Shown: positions 34,926 through 44,407, counted from the stretch's first letter. The stretch: DNA of 51,063 nt from Euryarchaeota archaeon UBA88 (GCA_002499545.1 DAME01000038.1:60111-111173), one strand, 5' to 3'. Notes: generated by a model from the sequence alone, not told the origin. Made by a program: numbers and translations.

Positions 34926-35912
34926 ATGAAGACCTATCCTTGGCGCTGGTGGCGCACGCTATGCTGGGCTACCCTGTTCCTGTCTGCGTCACTCACAACA
35001 TACCTTACCAGTTATGATGTTCCGTTCGTACTCTGGTTCTTCCTCTTCGGCTACGTATTGTTTAACCTCTACATCGAAGCGATGGTCGCACTTTCCTTCA
35101 TATCTCCATCAAATTCAAAACGAAGTTTTTCATCAGATAAATGGGGTACACATTCGTTTCTTTTCGAAGGAATATCGACTCATTGCGTTCACTTCACTCA
35201 ACCTTCACCGTCTCCATTGATCGTCATACTTCATGGCTGGAGAAGTACATCCGCATCCGTCGCTGGCCGTGCGAAGTGGTTTGAACAACGAGGTTGGAAT
35301 GTGATCATCATCGAACTCGCTGGTCACGGCTCTTCTTCCGATGTATCTCTATGGACTGCAATCCGTGCCTCAGAGCATGTTGAGAACGCTGTCCGAAATC
35401 TCACAGATGTCTTCACAGATTCTCATGTGTCAGACGTGTTCTTTTACGGCCACAGTATTGGAGGATTTATTGCAACTCGCGTATCGAATAAACCTGAAAT
35501 CTCACCATTTTCTGCAAATCTTTCGGGACTTATTCTTGAATCCCCCATGCTTTTGTATTCAAGAATCTATGAGGAAATCTTCGCTTCATTACGAATACCT
35601 TCGTTCCTTCGTTCAACACACCTCAAGCGTTGTCTTCGTGTTATTCGCCAAATGCATCCCTGGTTTATTGGCGATTCACTCGATGACTTTGACCTACCAC
35701 AATGGGCTTCACCCGACCATCCAACTCTTTGTTTGCAATCAATGAACGACCGAAGGTTGGGTCGAGCCCATTATGATGCACTTGTAGCCACAATGGACGG
35801 ACGTGGTTTATTGACGCACCATCTTCTCGAATCTCTGCCGCATTCTGGTGCTCAAACAAACGCTGAACGCGAACAACACCTCGCCGTATGGTTGAAGAAT
35901 TTCAACACGTGA
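34926..35912 (+). CDS. Membrane-anchored alpha/beta hydrolase
   Basis: A 328-residue protein. Two hydrophobic segments near residues 15-32 and 36-60 anchor it to the membrane. The rest is an alpha/beta hydrolase: oxyanion segment LHGWRST, nucleophile elbow YGHSIGG with the catalytic Ser, and a late His in LPHSGAQ. It probably cleaves an ester or peptide bond; the substrate is unknown. The frame opens at a TTG right after the preceding stop, and the ATG at 34926 is four codons in. It converges with the CNNM gene, whose stop is directly adjacent. Confidence 0.83.
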   Translation: MKTYPWRWWRTLCWATLFLSASLTTYLTSYDVPFVLWFFLFGYVLFNLYIEAMVALSFISPSNSKRSFSSDKWGTHSFLFEGISTHCVHFTQPSPSPLIVILHGWRSTSASVAGRAKWFEQRGWNVIIIELAGHGSSSDVSLWTAIRASEHVENAVRNLTDVFTDSHVSDVFFYGHSIGGFIATRVSNKPEISPFSANLSGLILESPMLLYSRIYEEIFASLRIPSFLRSTHLKRCLRVIRQMHPWFIGDSLDDFDLPQWASPDHPTLCLQSMNDRRLGRAHYDALVATMDGRGLLTHHLLESLPHSGAQTNAEREQHLAVWLKNFNT

Positions 35913-36995
35913 TTATTCTGATTGTTCGGCTTGCTCGCGAGCAAGTTCCCGCATGTCGTCAACTTCATCGAGTTCATCGACAATTTCTTCTCCGAGTAAT
36001 GTTTCCAGAACGTCTTCCATTGTCACAAGTCCAGCAGTACCCCCAAACTCGTCGCGTACGACTGCAAACTGCTGCCGTTGTTCAAGGAACATCTCCAATG
36101 CTTTGTCGACCGAAGTATCCGTTGTCAAAAACATGACATCTTTGCGTAATTCAGACATTGTAACTTCCCATTCATCGCGGCTCGCAGCCATGAGAAGTTC
36201 GGAGCGAATGACAATACCTGAGATATCATCGACTGAATCCTCGTATACTGGAATTCTTGAAACTCTGATGATTTTATGTTCTTCTAGCACTTCCTTGATG
36301 GTAGAGTTGAGTTCAAACGCTTTCATTACTACCCTTGGAGTCATGATGTCGACGACATGCATCTCTCTCAATTTAAGCAGGTTATGAATAACGGTTTCTT
36401 CATCCTTCTCGATAATCCCCTCTTCCTCTCCTAAGTCGGCTAATGCGGCTACGTCGTCTCGAGTCACCAAGGCATGGTCACCTTTGGGCAAAATTGATTT
36501 CAAAATCTGAATCGGAACAACGAGGAAACTGAGAAGAATTGTCAGCTTGTGTAAGAGCCATCCTGTGGAGCGAGCCAAGGGCCTCCAATAGGCGGTACCC
36601 AGTGTTTTAGGGATGATTTCTGATAAAAAGAGAACGAGGAGTGTGAGTATAATTGAGGCTACAGTGAGTGCATCATCTCCCCAAATCTTTGCGACTTCAG
36701 AACCAACACCCGCAGCACCCATTGTGTGAGCAATTGTGTTCAGAGTCAGAATTGCAGTGAGAGGTTTGACAGCATCATCTGATTTGAGTGATGCCCATAT
36801 GATTCCAGTACGCTTACCTTCTTTTTCCCACGTAGCGATTTGCGTATGAGGTATTGAAAGAACCACTGCTTCCAGAATCGAACAGAGAAACGATACACCG
36901 AGAGCTAACGTTACGTAGAATAAGAGGAGGCTTAAATCACCATCTCCAGTGCTATTAAATGCGGTTCCTACCGCTGCCATTGCAGAATATTCCAT
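35913..36995 (-). CDS. CNNM/CorC-type membrane protein with CBS pair (DUF21)
   Basis: A 360-residue protein. Residues about 20-170 are the DUF21 transmembrane domain (CSILEAVVLS, LTLNTIAHTMGA, SEIIPKTLGTAYW), then a linker with EEGIIEKDEETVIHNLL, then two CBS domains (VVDIMTPRVVM and EFGGTAGLVTMEDVLETLLGEEIVDE). Such proteins (CorC/YtfL/CNNM) take part in Mg2+ or other cation efflux, with nucleotide control through the CBS pair. The extra CorC_HlyC domain is missing, as in shorter archaeal versions. The start ATG is at 36995. It is divergent from MetRS. Confidence 0.9.
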   Translation of the reverse strand: MEYSAMAAVGTAFNSTGDGDLSLLLFYVTLALGVSFLCSILEAVVLSIPHTQIATWEKEGKRTGIIWASLKSDDAVKPLTAILTLNTIAHTMGAAGVGSEVAKIWGDDALTVASIILTLLVLFLSEIIPKTLGTAYWRPLARSTGWLLHKLTILLSFLVVPIQILKSILPKGDHALVTRDDVAALADLGEEEGIIEKDEETVIHNLLKLREMHVVDIMTPRVVMKAFELNSTIKEVLEEHKIIRVSRIPVYEDSVDDISGIVIRSELLMAASRDEWEVTMSELRKDVMFLTTDTSVDKALEMFLEQRQQFAVVRDEFGGTAGLVTMEDVLETLLGEEIVDELDEVDDMRELAREQAEQSE

Positions 36996-37177
36996 GGATT
37001 TTCGAGGGCTCCTGTCCGTCCGGTGTATTCCTTCCCATGTGGATTGGGTTCTTCAAAATGACGCTCAATAAAAATTCTCATTCTTGTGGTGGAGTGCGAT
37101 GTCCATTCAAGAACTATGCACAAAGTGGTTCTATGCGATGATGAGTTTAAGGGGAAGTCATGCACGGAGGACTTATT
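36996..37177. other. Divergent intergenic region between the CNNM gene and metG
   Basis: About 180 bases. CAATAAAAATT at 37066-37076 is AT-rich and reads as a TATA element on the minus strand at a distance suited to the CNNM gene. GTTTAAGGGG near 37145-37152 could serve metG. GGAGG at 37166-37170 precedes the metG ATG at 37178. No RNA gene seen. Confidence 0.4.
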
Positions 37178-39454
37178 ATGGCTGACGAGCATGTGTTGAT
37201 TTGTGTCGCTTGGCCATACGCCAACGGACCGTTGCATCTCGGGCACGTTGCAGGTTGTTACTTGCCCCCAGATATTCACGCAAGGTTCGAACGAGCACTC
37301 GGCAATCGAGTTCTCATGGTTTCGGGTTCAGATGAACACGGCACACCAATTACGGTGACTGCTGAAACTCAAGGCATCACTCCACAACAAGTCGTCGATG
37401 AGTATCATCGAATCAATTCACAAGCTCTTCTCGATTTAGGATGCTCTTGGCAGCCAGAAATCGATAGACGCGGCATTGAATATGGCGGTTCATTGTTTAA
37501 TCGAACCTCAGACGCGCGACACAAAAAAATTGTTCAATCTAATTTTCTCAAACTCCGAGATGCTGGATTTTTTGAAACTAAATCGATGGAACAATACTAC
37601 GAACTACATGCAGATGGTGGTGGAAGGTTCCTGCCAGACCGATATGTCGAGGGAACGTGCCCTACGTGCAACGAAGACGGTGCACGCGGGGATCAGTGTG
37701 ATGCATGCGGGGCGACGTATGAGGCTGCTGAACTCAAGAACCCAGTTTCAAAAATGAATCCTGATTTAGAAATTGAAATTCGTGAAACTGAACATTTGTT
37801 CTACAAACTCGATGCTTTTCAATCCGCGCTTGAAACTCATGCTGAGCGTCAGCAATCAAATTGGAAGCCCAATGTACGTTCAATGACGAAGCAGTGGCTC
37901 GATATGGGGCTTCGTCCAAGGGCTGTAACTCGAGATTTATCGTGGGGTATACCTCTCCCGATTGAAGGTGATGAATGGAACGGAAAATGCGTCTATGTAT
38001 GGTTTGAAGCAGTGCAAGGATACTCTACATGCGCTCAAATTTGGTCACATACAATTGCGAACAGCGCTGGCCATCCCGATGGCCAAGACGCTTGGAAAAA
38101 GTGGTGGTGTATAGCAGACGATGGTACGGTGCCTCGACATCTTTACTTCCTCGGCAAGGACAACATTCCCTTCCATACGGTTATCTGGCCAGCACTCTTA
38201 CTTGGCCTAAACCATGCAGAAAAGGGATTGACGATTGACACTCCTGTTTCATTACCTGGTCCAGGTGAATTTGCACTCGAAACCAATGTTCCGGCAATGG
38301 AATACCTTATGTTGGCAGGGGGTCAATTTTCGAAATCACGAAAACATGCAGTCTGGTTACCGTCCTTCCTCGAACGTTTTGATCCAGACACGCTTCGGTA
38401 TTACCTCGGCATTAACATGCCAGAGAAGCATGACACCGATTTTAATTGGCCTGATTTCGTTGAAAAAGTAAACAGTGAACTTATCGCTGCGTATGGTAAT
38501 TTTGTTCATAGAGTACTCACACTCGGTGCTCGTTTACCACACGGTCCTCTGGGGCCACTCGCATCTCTCGAGGTTGCTGAGTTAACTCATGAACACCGCA
38601 CTGCAATAGAAGAAATGCACAATTCAATTACTGTATCGCTTAAAAATCACCGGTATAAAGAGGCGTTACGCCAAATCATCAACGTATCAAAATATGGTAA
38701 CCAAATGCTGCAATTAGCGACCCCGTGGAAGTTCTTGAAGTCTGACGAGCCTTCAGATGAACGGACAAAATCACTTTCGGACTTGGCATTTGGTTGGCGT
38801 ATTGCCCGCTATTTAGCCATCACAACTCAACCATTCATGCCTTTTAGCGCTCAGCGACTGTGGGACGGTCTTGGACTTGACGGTTCTGTCGAAGCGGCCC
38901 TTTGGTCCGATGCATGTGAATGGGACGTACCAATGTCATGGTCAGACGACGACCCAATACCACTTTTCCAGCGCCTTGAACTTGATGAAATCATGGCATC
39001 GGAAACATCACTGATTGAAGTGAATCAGTCGGAGGAACAATCGCTTCACGACGTGAAGGGTGGTAAAAAATCTTCATCAAAAAACAAGGAGAACACAACA
39101 ATGAATGAAGCACCTGAGGGGATTACATACCTGAATTTTGAAACTTTCATGGAAGTTGATTTGCGAGTTGGAAAGATTTCTGCAGTCGACGACCATCCCA
39201 ATGCCGACCGTCTTTACGTAGTCACATTGGACGACGGTTCTGACCAGCCGAGAACCATCTGTGCAGGCATCAAAGAATTCTATAGCTCAGACGAACTTGT
39301 TGGAAAAACAGTCGTCTTCGTTTCCAATTTGAAACCCAGACCGCTTCGTGGAGTCACCTCACAAGGCATGATGCTTGCTGCAGACGACGGAAACGGCAAT
39401 GTCAAACTGGTCACCATCGACGGGGATATCGCCACTGGATCGCAAGTCCGCTAA
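37178..39454 (+). CDS. metG: Methionyl-tRNA synthetase with fused C-terminal tRNA-binding domain
   Basis: A 758-residue class I synthetase. The HIGH-type motif is PYANGPLHLGH at residues 14-24; zinc ligands are in CPTCNEDG and CDACG; the KMSKS-type loop is QFSKSR, the archaeal/eukaryotic variant. After the anticodon-binding helices a Lys/Ser linker (GGKKSSSKNKEN) leads to a C-terminal EMAP-II-like OB domain (from about 642: FMEVDLRVGKIS, LKPRPLRGVTSQGMMLAA), which binds tRNA. GGAGG seven bases upstream supports the ATG at 37178; an ATG at 37160 is possible. An in-frame ATG with its own ribosome binding site precedes the C-terminal domain (separate entry). Confidence 0.96.
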   Translation: MADEHVLICVAWPYANGPLHLGHVAGCYLPPDIHARFERALGNRVLMVSGSDEHGTPITVTAETQGITPQQVVDEYHRINSQALLDLGCSWQPEIDRRGIEYGGSLFNRTSDARHKKIVQSNFLKLRDAGFFETKSMEQYYELHADGGGRFLPDRYVEGTCPTCNEDGARGDQCDACGATYEAAELKNPVSKMNPDLEIEIRETEHLFYKLDAFQSALETHAERQQSNWKPNVRSMTKQWLDMGLRPRAVTRDLSWGIPLPIEGDEWNGKCVYVWFEAVQGYSTCAQIWSHTIANSAGHPDGQDAWKKWWCIADDGTVPRHLYFLGKDNIPFHTVIWPALLLGLNHAEKGLTIDTPVSLPGPGEFALETNVPAMEYLMLAGGQFSKSRKHAVWLPSFLERFDPDTLRYYLGINMPEKHDTDFNWPDFVEKVNSELIAAYGNFVHRVLTLGARLPHGPLGPLASLEVAELTHEHRTAIEEMHNSITVSLKNHRYKEALRQIINVSKYGNQMLQLATPWKFLKSDEPSDERTKSLSDLAFGWRIARYLAITTQPFMPFSAQRLWDGLGLDGSVEAALWSDACEWDVPMSWSDDDPIPLFQRLELDEIMASETSLIEVNQSEEQSLHDVKGGKKSSSKNKENTTMNEAPEGITYLNFETFMEVDLRVGKISAVDDHPNADRLYVVTLDDGSDQPRTICAGIKEFYSSDELVGKTVVFVSNLKPRPLRGVTSQGMMLAADDGNGNVKLVTIDGDIATGSQVR
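39086..39103 (+). promoter_or_regulatory. Internal ribosome binding site and in-frame ATG inside metG
   Basis: AAGGAG at 39086-39091 is followed nine bases later by an ATG at 39101 that is in the MetRS frame and lies exactly at the junction between the linker and the tRNA-binding OB domain. In many archaea this domain is a separate small gene, so this may be the old start codon of a gene that fused to metG, or a working start that yields free OB domain. Seen in sequence; use is inferred. Confidence 0.5.
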
Positions 39455-40086
39455 TCTCCAGCAATTCTATCGTGGACTGCATGCATTACTCTTCTGGATA
39501 CTTGGCTGCAGTCGAGTCGGATTTTTGGAATCATCACCGCCATTTCATCACCCATTTCGTGTGGTAACGACTGAACGTTGATTTCAACGTTGAACAATGC
39601 CCCTTTCACTGCTGCACTCGCTAACAGTGAAGCGACACCGATGTCTGAAGCAGCATTCGCATTTCCATGTCGAGCGAGATCTTCGAGTGTTCGCAATAAT
39701 TCCATACCGAGAGTGGCGGTTTCAAATGGCACTTCTGCAGCGTACAGGGTTGCAGCACGAATCGCTGCTCTCCTCAGTTCTTTTTCTTCATCGTTCGACT
39801 TTGGAAGTCGAAATCCATGCATCACTTGTTCGAACGAATCACTGTCCATGGTTGCCAACTTATTGGTTCGCAGAGATATTCTCTTCGAGATTATGTCTGC
39901 ACGCTGTGCTGCATCCCAACCTTTCATCCATTTCTCCTTTCCAATCGTGAGTTTACATACCATTTCCGCTAAGGAACATGCATGGCCAAGTGCGACTGCA
40001 GATGCAGTCCCTCCACCAGGTGTAGGGTCGGAAGATGCAAGGGCCTCTTTGTATTCTTGAAGATTGAATTCCATCCAATTGGTCAT
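39451..40086 (-). CDS. Formimidoyltetrahydrofolate cyclodeaminase
   Basis: A 211-residue helical protein of the FTCD_C family. SSDPTPGGGTASAVALGHAC near residue 17 is its signature, with GVASLLASAAVKGALFNVEIN near 160. It converts 5-formimino-THF to 5,10-methenyl-THF and ammonia, salvaging the one-carbon unit from histidine breakdown; related proteins act as serine-cycle methenyl-THF cyclohydrolase. AGGAGG at 40094-40099 and an ATGA overlap with the upstream formiminotransferase fix the start at 40086. In animals the two activities are one fused protein; here they are separate but coupled. Its stop overlaps the metG stop on the other strand. Confidence 0.93.
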   Translation of the reverse strand: MTNWMEFNLQEYKEALASSDPTPGGGTASAVALGHACSLAEMVCKLTIGKEKWMKGWDAAQRADIISKRISLRTNKLATMDSDSFEQVMHGFRLPKSNDEEKELRRAAIRAATLYAAEVPFETATLGMELLRTLEDLARHGNANAASDIGVASLLASAAVKGALFNVEINVQSLPHEMGDEMAVMIPKIRLDCSQVSRRVMHAVHDRIAGD

Positions 40087-41126
40087 GATAGCGCCTCCTT
40101 TAGTGCCCACTCAATGATGCGTGAGTTCGGGTCAAAGACATCAATTTGACTCAAACCAAGGCCTTCAATAGCGGCATGAACCAGACTTACCTCATCAGTA
40201 ACCCCTTCAGGAGCATACCATGAACCGGCAACGAGCATGGCTGAAAGTGGCACGAGCCCGACAAGTTCGCTACCGGGCGCTTCCACACCATGGTCACTGG
40301 CAATGCTCTTGCACGATTCATACGCAACGTGCATCGGACATTGTTCGACATCACGAAGATTCATTGATACTTGGCTCATCCCCATCGCCTCAAGTGTCAC
40401 ACCCATACCCTGAACCATTGGCAGCATTCCAGGAAGTCTCATTCTTCTACCATCCTCATGCTTCAACAATCGACCTGTAGACCGCACCAATGAACCTATT
40501 TTCTTTGCTACAATGGCATCTTTTTCATCGATGTTAACGTTGTAGGCTACCAATATCCCACGCGCACCGATGGTTATCGCACCACTTTTCTCAACATTAC
40601 TATCCCACGTAGTCTGGCCATAATCTGGATACCTTGTTGCATCACTGTGCGGTGTATCTCCACCAGTTAATCGACTGTGCAATCCCTCATATTGACCCTT
40701 GCGTATTGTAGAAAGTAGTCGTTTCTCTTCAGTCATTGCCGCCGCACCGTACAGAAATGTCGGTACCGTACATTCATTTGACACTCGTTGAGCTAATTCT
40801 CGAGCGAGAACGGCGCATTCTTCCATTGTAATGTCGCTGAGAGGTACGAACGGACAGACGTCCACGGCTCCAAGACGCGGATGTTCTCCTTCATGCAATT
40901 GCATATCGATCTCTTCAACTGATTTTTGAATCAACTTGAACGCAGCTTCTTGAACTGCACGAGGATTCCCTGCAATTGTGATGACTGTCCTGTTGTAGTC
41001 CGCATCAGGCTCGACGCCTAAAATAGCGCAACCCTCGACACCTCGAACTGAATGTATGATTCGAGCTATTTTGTCTTCATCCCGGCCTTCGGAAATATTT
41101 GGAACGCATTCGACTACTGCTGCCAT
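40083..41126 (-). CDS. ftcD: Glutamate formiminotransferase
   Basis: A 347-residue protein matching the formiminotransferase part of FTCD. VVECVPNISEGRDEDKIARI starts the N-terminal domain; HEGEHPRLGAVDVCPFVPL near residue 80 contains the active-site His region; GARGILVAYNVNI and QVSMNLRDVE follow. It moves the formimino group from N-formiminoglutamate to tetrahydrofolate, the last step of histidine degradation with HutH and HutU (48.0-51.1 kb). The length of about 350 includes a C-terminal extension beyond the 325-residue core. Coupled by overlap to cyclodeaminase. Confidence 0.95.
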   Translation of the reverse strand: MAAVVECVPNISEGRDEDKIARIIHSVRGVEGCAILGVEPDADYNRTVITIAGNPRAVQEAAFKLIQKSVEEIDMQLHEGEHPRLGAVDVCPFVPLSDITMEECAVLARELAQRVSNECTVPTFLYGAAAMTEEKRLLSTIRKGQYEGLHSRLTGGDTPHSDATRYPDYGQTTWDSNVEKSGAITIGARGILVAYNVNIDEKDAIVAKKIGSLVRSTGRLLKHEDGRRMRLPGMLPMVQGMGVTLEAMGMSQVSMNLRDVEQCPMHVAYESCKSIASDHGVEAPGSELVGLVPLSAMLVAGSWYAPEGVTDEVSLVHAAIEGLGLSQIDVFDPNSRIIEWALKEALS

Positions 41127-41174
41127 AGGTGACTATGGTTGAAGTCGGACTTTGAATGTTGACCGTACAGCACA

Positions 41175-42395
41175 TCATCCATACAGTGCATCTGGACTCA
41201 TTCTTGAGCCACTGTTGGACTTCTTATCGTTGATTCGTTGGACTGCCAAAATAAAATCTGCTTGCGTGATTTTGGAGCGCTTTTCGCGAATCGCTATCAT
41301 TCCCGCTTCGACGCATGTAGCCTTCAATTCTGCACCTGAGTATCCCTCAGTTTTCTCAACAAGCGCCTGAATGTTTAACCGCCCTGTAGACATGTTTTTG
41401 GCATGGAGCGCAATGATTGCTTTTCGCCCTTCATTGTCAGGGAGTGGTATCGTTACGATTCGGTCAAACCGTCCAGGACGCAACAGAGCATCATCGAGAA
41501 TATCTGGTCGGTTGGTAGCTGCAATAATCTTCACATTTTCCAATGAATCGAATCCATCCAGTTCAGCAAGAAGTTGCATGAGTGTACGCTGCACTTCACG
41601 GTCGCCGCTGGTCGAACCATCGAGCCGCTTTGCCCCAATAGCATCGATCTCATCCAAGAAAATGATGGAAGGAGACTTCTCTTTTGCAAGTGAAAACAAT
41701 TCGCGAACCATTCGACCACCTTCTCCAATGTATTTTTGAGCAAGTTCACTACCAACCATCCGGATGAATGTGGCATTAGTTTGCTGCGCCACAGCTTTCG
41801 CAAGCAGCGTCTTCCCACAGCCTGGAGGTCCAACAAGCAAAATGCCCTTTGGCGGAATAATACCCACCTTCGAAAACAATTCAGGTTCGAGGAGCGGCAG
41901 TTCAATTGCTTCACGAACGGAGGTGATTTGTTCGTCAAGGCCTGCGACTGACTCATAGGTAACATCAGGTTTGTCAACCATTTCAGCCCCACTGACCATT
42001 GGATCCCAAGCTTCATGGAGAACCTCGATGACTGCAAGCGTATCTTGGTTGAGTGCAACTCTGGTTCCCGGTTTGAGTTTATTCGGGTCGAGACGTTGAT
42101 TGAGTGCAACTTGGAACACCGTTCCATTCGATGAGCGGACAATACCTGTTCGCTCGTCTAAAACATCTTGCAAGTGACCAATGATGAGCGGTGGAGTTTT
42201 GAGAAGACGCACTTCGTCATCAAGCCTTGATACACGCTTTTTGAGAGTCCGAACTTCTGTTTCTAGGTAGGAACGTTCGTTGATTAAATGTTGGGATTCT
42301 TCCAGAAGTTTTTGATACTGCTCGTCCAGTAAACCCAGTTCATCTTCCGGTTGGCCAGCCAACGGCGTATTCGCCTCCCCCACTTCAGAACCCAT
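41175..42395 (-). CDS. pan: Proteasome-activating nucleotidase (PAN), AAA+ ATPase
   Basis: A 406-residue AAA+ protein that unfolds substrates and feeds them into the 20S proteasome. Order: coiled coil at residues 22-66 (LINERSYLETEVRTLKKRV), OB domain about 68-130, Walker A GPPGCGKT at 189-196, Walker B IIFLDEID at 244-251, DALLRPGRFDR arginine-finger region, and the C-terminal LYG, which fits the HbYX motif that opens the proteasome gate. The frame is open to 42602 but that part overlaps the divergent MBF1 gene; the ATG at 42395 gives normal length. A gap of about 50 bases separates it from the formiminotransferase gene. Confidence 0.95.
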   Translation of the reverse strand: MGSEVGEANTPLAGQPEDELGLLDEQYQKLLEESQHLINERSYLETEVRTLKKRVSRLDDEVRLLKTPPLIIGHLQDVLDERTGIVRSSNGTVFQVALNQRLDPNKLKPGTRVALNQDTLAVIEVLHEAWDPMVSGAEMVDKPDVTYESVAGLDEQITSVREAIELPLLEPELFSKVGIIPPKGILLVGPPGCGKTLLAKAVAQQTNATFIRMVGSELAQKYIGEGGRMVRELFSLAKEKSPSIIFLDEIDAIGAKRLDGSTSGDREVQRTLMQLLAELDGFDSLENVKIIAATNRPDILDDALLRPGRFDRIVTIPLPDNEGRKAIIALHAKNMSTGRLNIQALVEKTEGYSGAELKATCVEAGMIAIREKRSKITQADFILAVQRINDKKSNSGSRMSPDALYG

Positions 42396-42510
42396 GTCAA
42401 TCAAACAGTCGTCGTGCCGAGAGTTTGTTAAGTCGTCGCTTGTTGATATTGCAATACTCGATTCCGAAGGCTTCAAAGTCCACGTGCATGACCATTGAAC
42501 GGGTGTGTCC

Positions 42511-43014
42511 ATGGCAGACTGTGAATTGTGCGGTGCAATGAAGGTCAGCGTCCGACGCGTCACCATGGGTAGAGCAGAAGTTGCTGCGTGTACACGGTGC
42601 ACCGAGAAAATGAATTTGGGGCCGAAAGAAGTCGCTCCCGGTCTTGCAAAGGCCCGCTCCTCATCAAGCCGAGCAGCATCTCCGATTGGCTACGCCTCCA
42701 AGGGAAAACGAGGTAAAGACATCATGCTCAAAACTGAAAAGGAATTGGTCGTTGATTTCGGGCAGCGTATCGTTGCTGCTCGAAAGTCCAAGGGCTGGAA
42801 TCAAGCCACACTGGGTAAACGGATGGCTGAAACCGTCAATATCATCAAATCTACTGAATCTGGAAAGCGCCCTACAGATTCTGTGCTCAAGAAGTTTGAG
42901 CGCGTTCTTGGCATCACATTGTTTGATTTCGCAACCCCATCAGAAACCCGTCAAGTTGGTAACAAGTCTTCTCGTGGCATGACACTGGGGGATTACCTCG
43001 ACGATCTACGGTGA
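42511..43014 (+). CDS. mbf1: Multiprotein bridging factor 1 (aMBF1), zinc ribbon plus helix-turn-helix
   Basis: A 167-residue archaeal MBF1. The N-terminal zinc ribbon has CELCG and CTRC (Cys4, 7, 27, 30); a linker follows; the Cro/cI-type helix-turn-helix starts at ELVVDFGQRIVAARKSKGW near residue 75. In eukaryotes MBF1 bridges activators and TBP; in archaea it associates with the ribosome and helps keep reading frame. The ATG at 42511 is preferred over a GTG two codons upstream. It is divergent from PAN, and Tsr3 begins 4 bases after its stop. Confidence 0.93.
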   Translation: MADCELCGAMKVSVRRVTMGRAEVAACTRCTEKMNLGPKEVAPGLAKARSSSSRAASPIGYASKGKRGKDIMLKTEKELVVDFGQRIVAARKSKGWNQATLGKRMAETVNIIKSTESGKRPTDSVLKKFERVLGITLFDFATPSETRQVGNKSSRGMTLGDYLDDLR

Positions 43015-43018
43015 TGGC

Positions 43019-43582
43019 ATGGCTGATGTGTCTGTACACGCCATCTGGCTGGCTCAAGATGACCCGAAGAAGAACACCGCAGTTCTTGCTTCGAAGCGCG
43101 GCGACATACGCCTTCACAAGCGATTCAACAGCCTTCCAAAAAAGGGTATCATTCTCGAACCGTTGTGTGGAAAAGTCTTCGGACCTGAAGACCATGCACT
43201 TCTCCTTGACCAAGGAGGCTCGATCGTCGGCCTCGACTGCAGTTGGGCACATATTGAATCGAGTGTGGAACAGGTGATGAAACGTACCCGGCTCAAGCCA
43301 AGGATGTTGCCGCTGTTGTTGGCTGCCAATCCAGTGAATTGGGGTAAACCGGGACGATTGTCTACTGCTGAGGCATTGGCAACGGTGTTGTACTTGCTGG
43401 GCGAAGTTGACCAAGCACGTCAAGTCCTTGGTGCATTTCGATGGGGTGAGCGTTTTTTTGAACTGAACTTGAAGCCTCTGGATGCATATGCTCAAGCCAA
43501 ATCGAGTGCAGAATTGGTAGCATTGCAGTTTGAATTTTTTGACATTGAATCCCCTCATGAAGATGATTCATCGGAGTTGTAA
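43019..43582 (+). CDS. tsr3: rRNA 3-amino-3-carboxypropyltransferase Tsr3 (DUF367)
   Basis: A 187-residue SPOUT-like protein of the Tsr3 family. LEPLCGKVFGPEDHALL, GLDCSWAHIE near residue 72 and RMLPLLLAANPVNWGKPGRLSTAEA near 95 are diagnostic. Tsr3 transfers an aminocarboxypropyl group from SAM to a hypermodified uridine of small-subunit rRNA; in archaea the target is usually N1-methyl-pseudouridine or uridine at the equivalent of yeast 18S position 1191. GGTGAT precedes the ATG at 43019. Pairing with MBF1 fits a ribosome-related start of the operon. Confidence 0.95.
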   Translation: MADVSVHAIWLAQDDPKKNTAVLASKRGDIRLHKRFNSLPKKGIILEPLCGKVFGPEDHALLLDQGGSIVGLDCSWAHIESSVEQVMKRTRLKPRMLPLLLAANPVNWGKPGRLSTAEALATVLYLLGEVDQARQVLGAFRWGERFFELNLKPLDAYAQAKSSAELVALQFEFFDIESPHEDDSSEL

Positions 43583-43584
43583 GC

Positions 43585-44349
43585 ATGGAACAGCACAGAA
43601 GTACGGGCGTACACCGTTATTCCATGAACAACCGTTCTATTGAACACGATCAGTTAGCAATTGAATCATTGATTCATCTTGTGAGCGGTTCCAATGCTAT
43701 TGCGAGTTTGCTAGCAACACCATCACACTTGGAATGCTTGTATGTTGGGCACGCCGCTGCGGAGGGGTATGGCAGTGTCAGCATAGAGAGTATTACTGTC
43801 GAACATACAGCCTCCGGTTCTTGGAAAGTATCCACGAGTACATCTCTCACAAACCGAATTGATTCAGATCGGATTATCACCTCTTCATGCGGTGCTTGCA
43901 ATGTAGACGGATTGGATGAATTAATCGAACAACTCCCTATGCATGGTACGTTGCACAATGAATTTTCCCACTCTGAATCATACCAAGCATTGCAGCAAAT
44001 GCGTTCACTGCAATCGGGTTTTCATGCTACGGGCGGTATGCACGCAGCAGCTTTGTGGACTCCTGAAAAAGGCGTTATGTGTGTCGCAGAAGATATCGGG
44101 CGACACAATGCAGTCGACAAAGCAATTGGAATGGGCCTCGTACAGGGAGGGATTCCCCCTCACTCACACTTACTTCTATCTGGGCGATGTGGATGGGATT
44201 TAGTCGCCAAGGCTGCGCGTTCAGGCGTCGGTACGATTGTATGTATTGGTGCATGCTCCACACTCGCAGCAAAGACAGCGCGCAATCTTGGCATCCGTAT
44301 TTTTTCCTTCATGAAACCAGACGGATGCGTTGGAATTGGCCATCTGTGA
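43585..44349 (+). CDS. fdhD: FdhD sulfurtransferase, formate dehydrogenase maturation
   Basis: A 254-residue FdhD. The active-site SSCGACN (a CxxC motif near residue 100), FHATGGMHAAAL, EDIGRHNAVDKAIG and LLSGRCGWDLVAKAARSG are all present. FdhD passes sulfur from a cysteine desulfurase to the molybdenum cofactor so that formate dehydrogenase becomes active. It starts 2 bases after the Tsr3 stop and is followed 58 bases later by a molybdopterin enzyme, its likely client. Confidence 0.95.
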   Translation: MEQHRSTGVHRYSMNNRSIEHDQLAIESLIHLVSGSNAIASLLATPSHLECLYVGHAAAEGYGSVSIESITVEHTASGSWKVSTSTSLTNRIDSDRIITSSCGACNVDGLDELIEQLPMHGTLHNEFSHSESYQALQQMRSLQSGFHATGGMHAAALWTPEKGVMCVAEDIGRHNAVDKAIGMGLVQGGIPPHSHLLLSGRCGWDLVAKAARSGVGTIVCIGACSTLAAKTARNLGIRIFSFMKPDGCVGIGHL

Positions 44350-44407
44350 CCTCCATGGTACGGCAAGCCTTGAGAACCCCCCCCTGTCAACATAGATTGG
44401 TGAGTGT

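Noticed and set aside
42396..42602. Upstream extension of the PAN frame
   Set aside because: It overlaps the divergent MBF1 start, including its zinc-ribbon codons, and has no PAN-like sequence; the ATG at 42395 gives the usual length.
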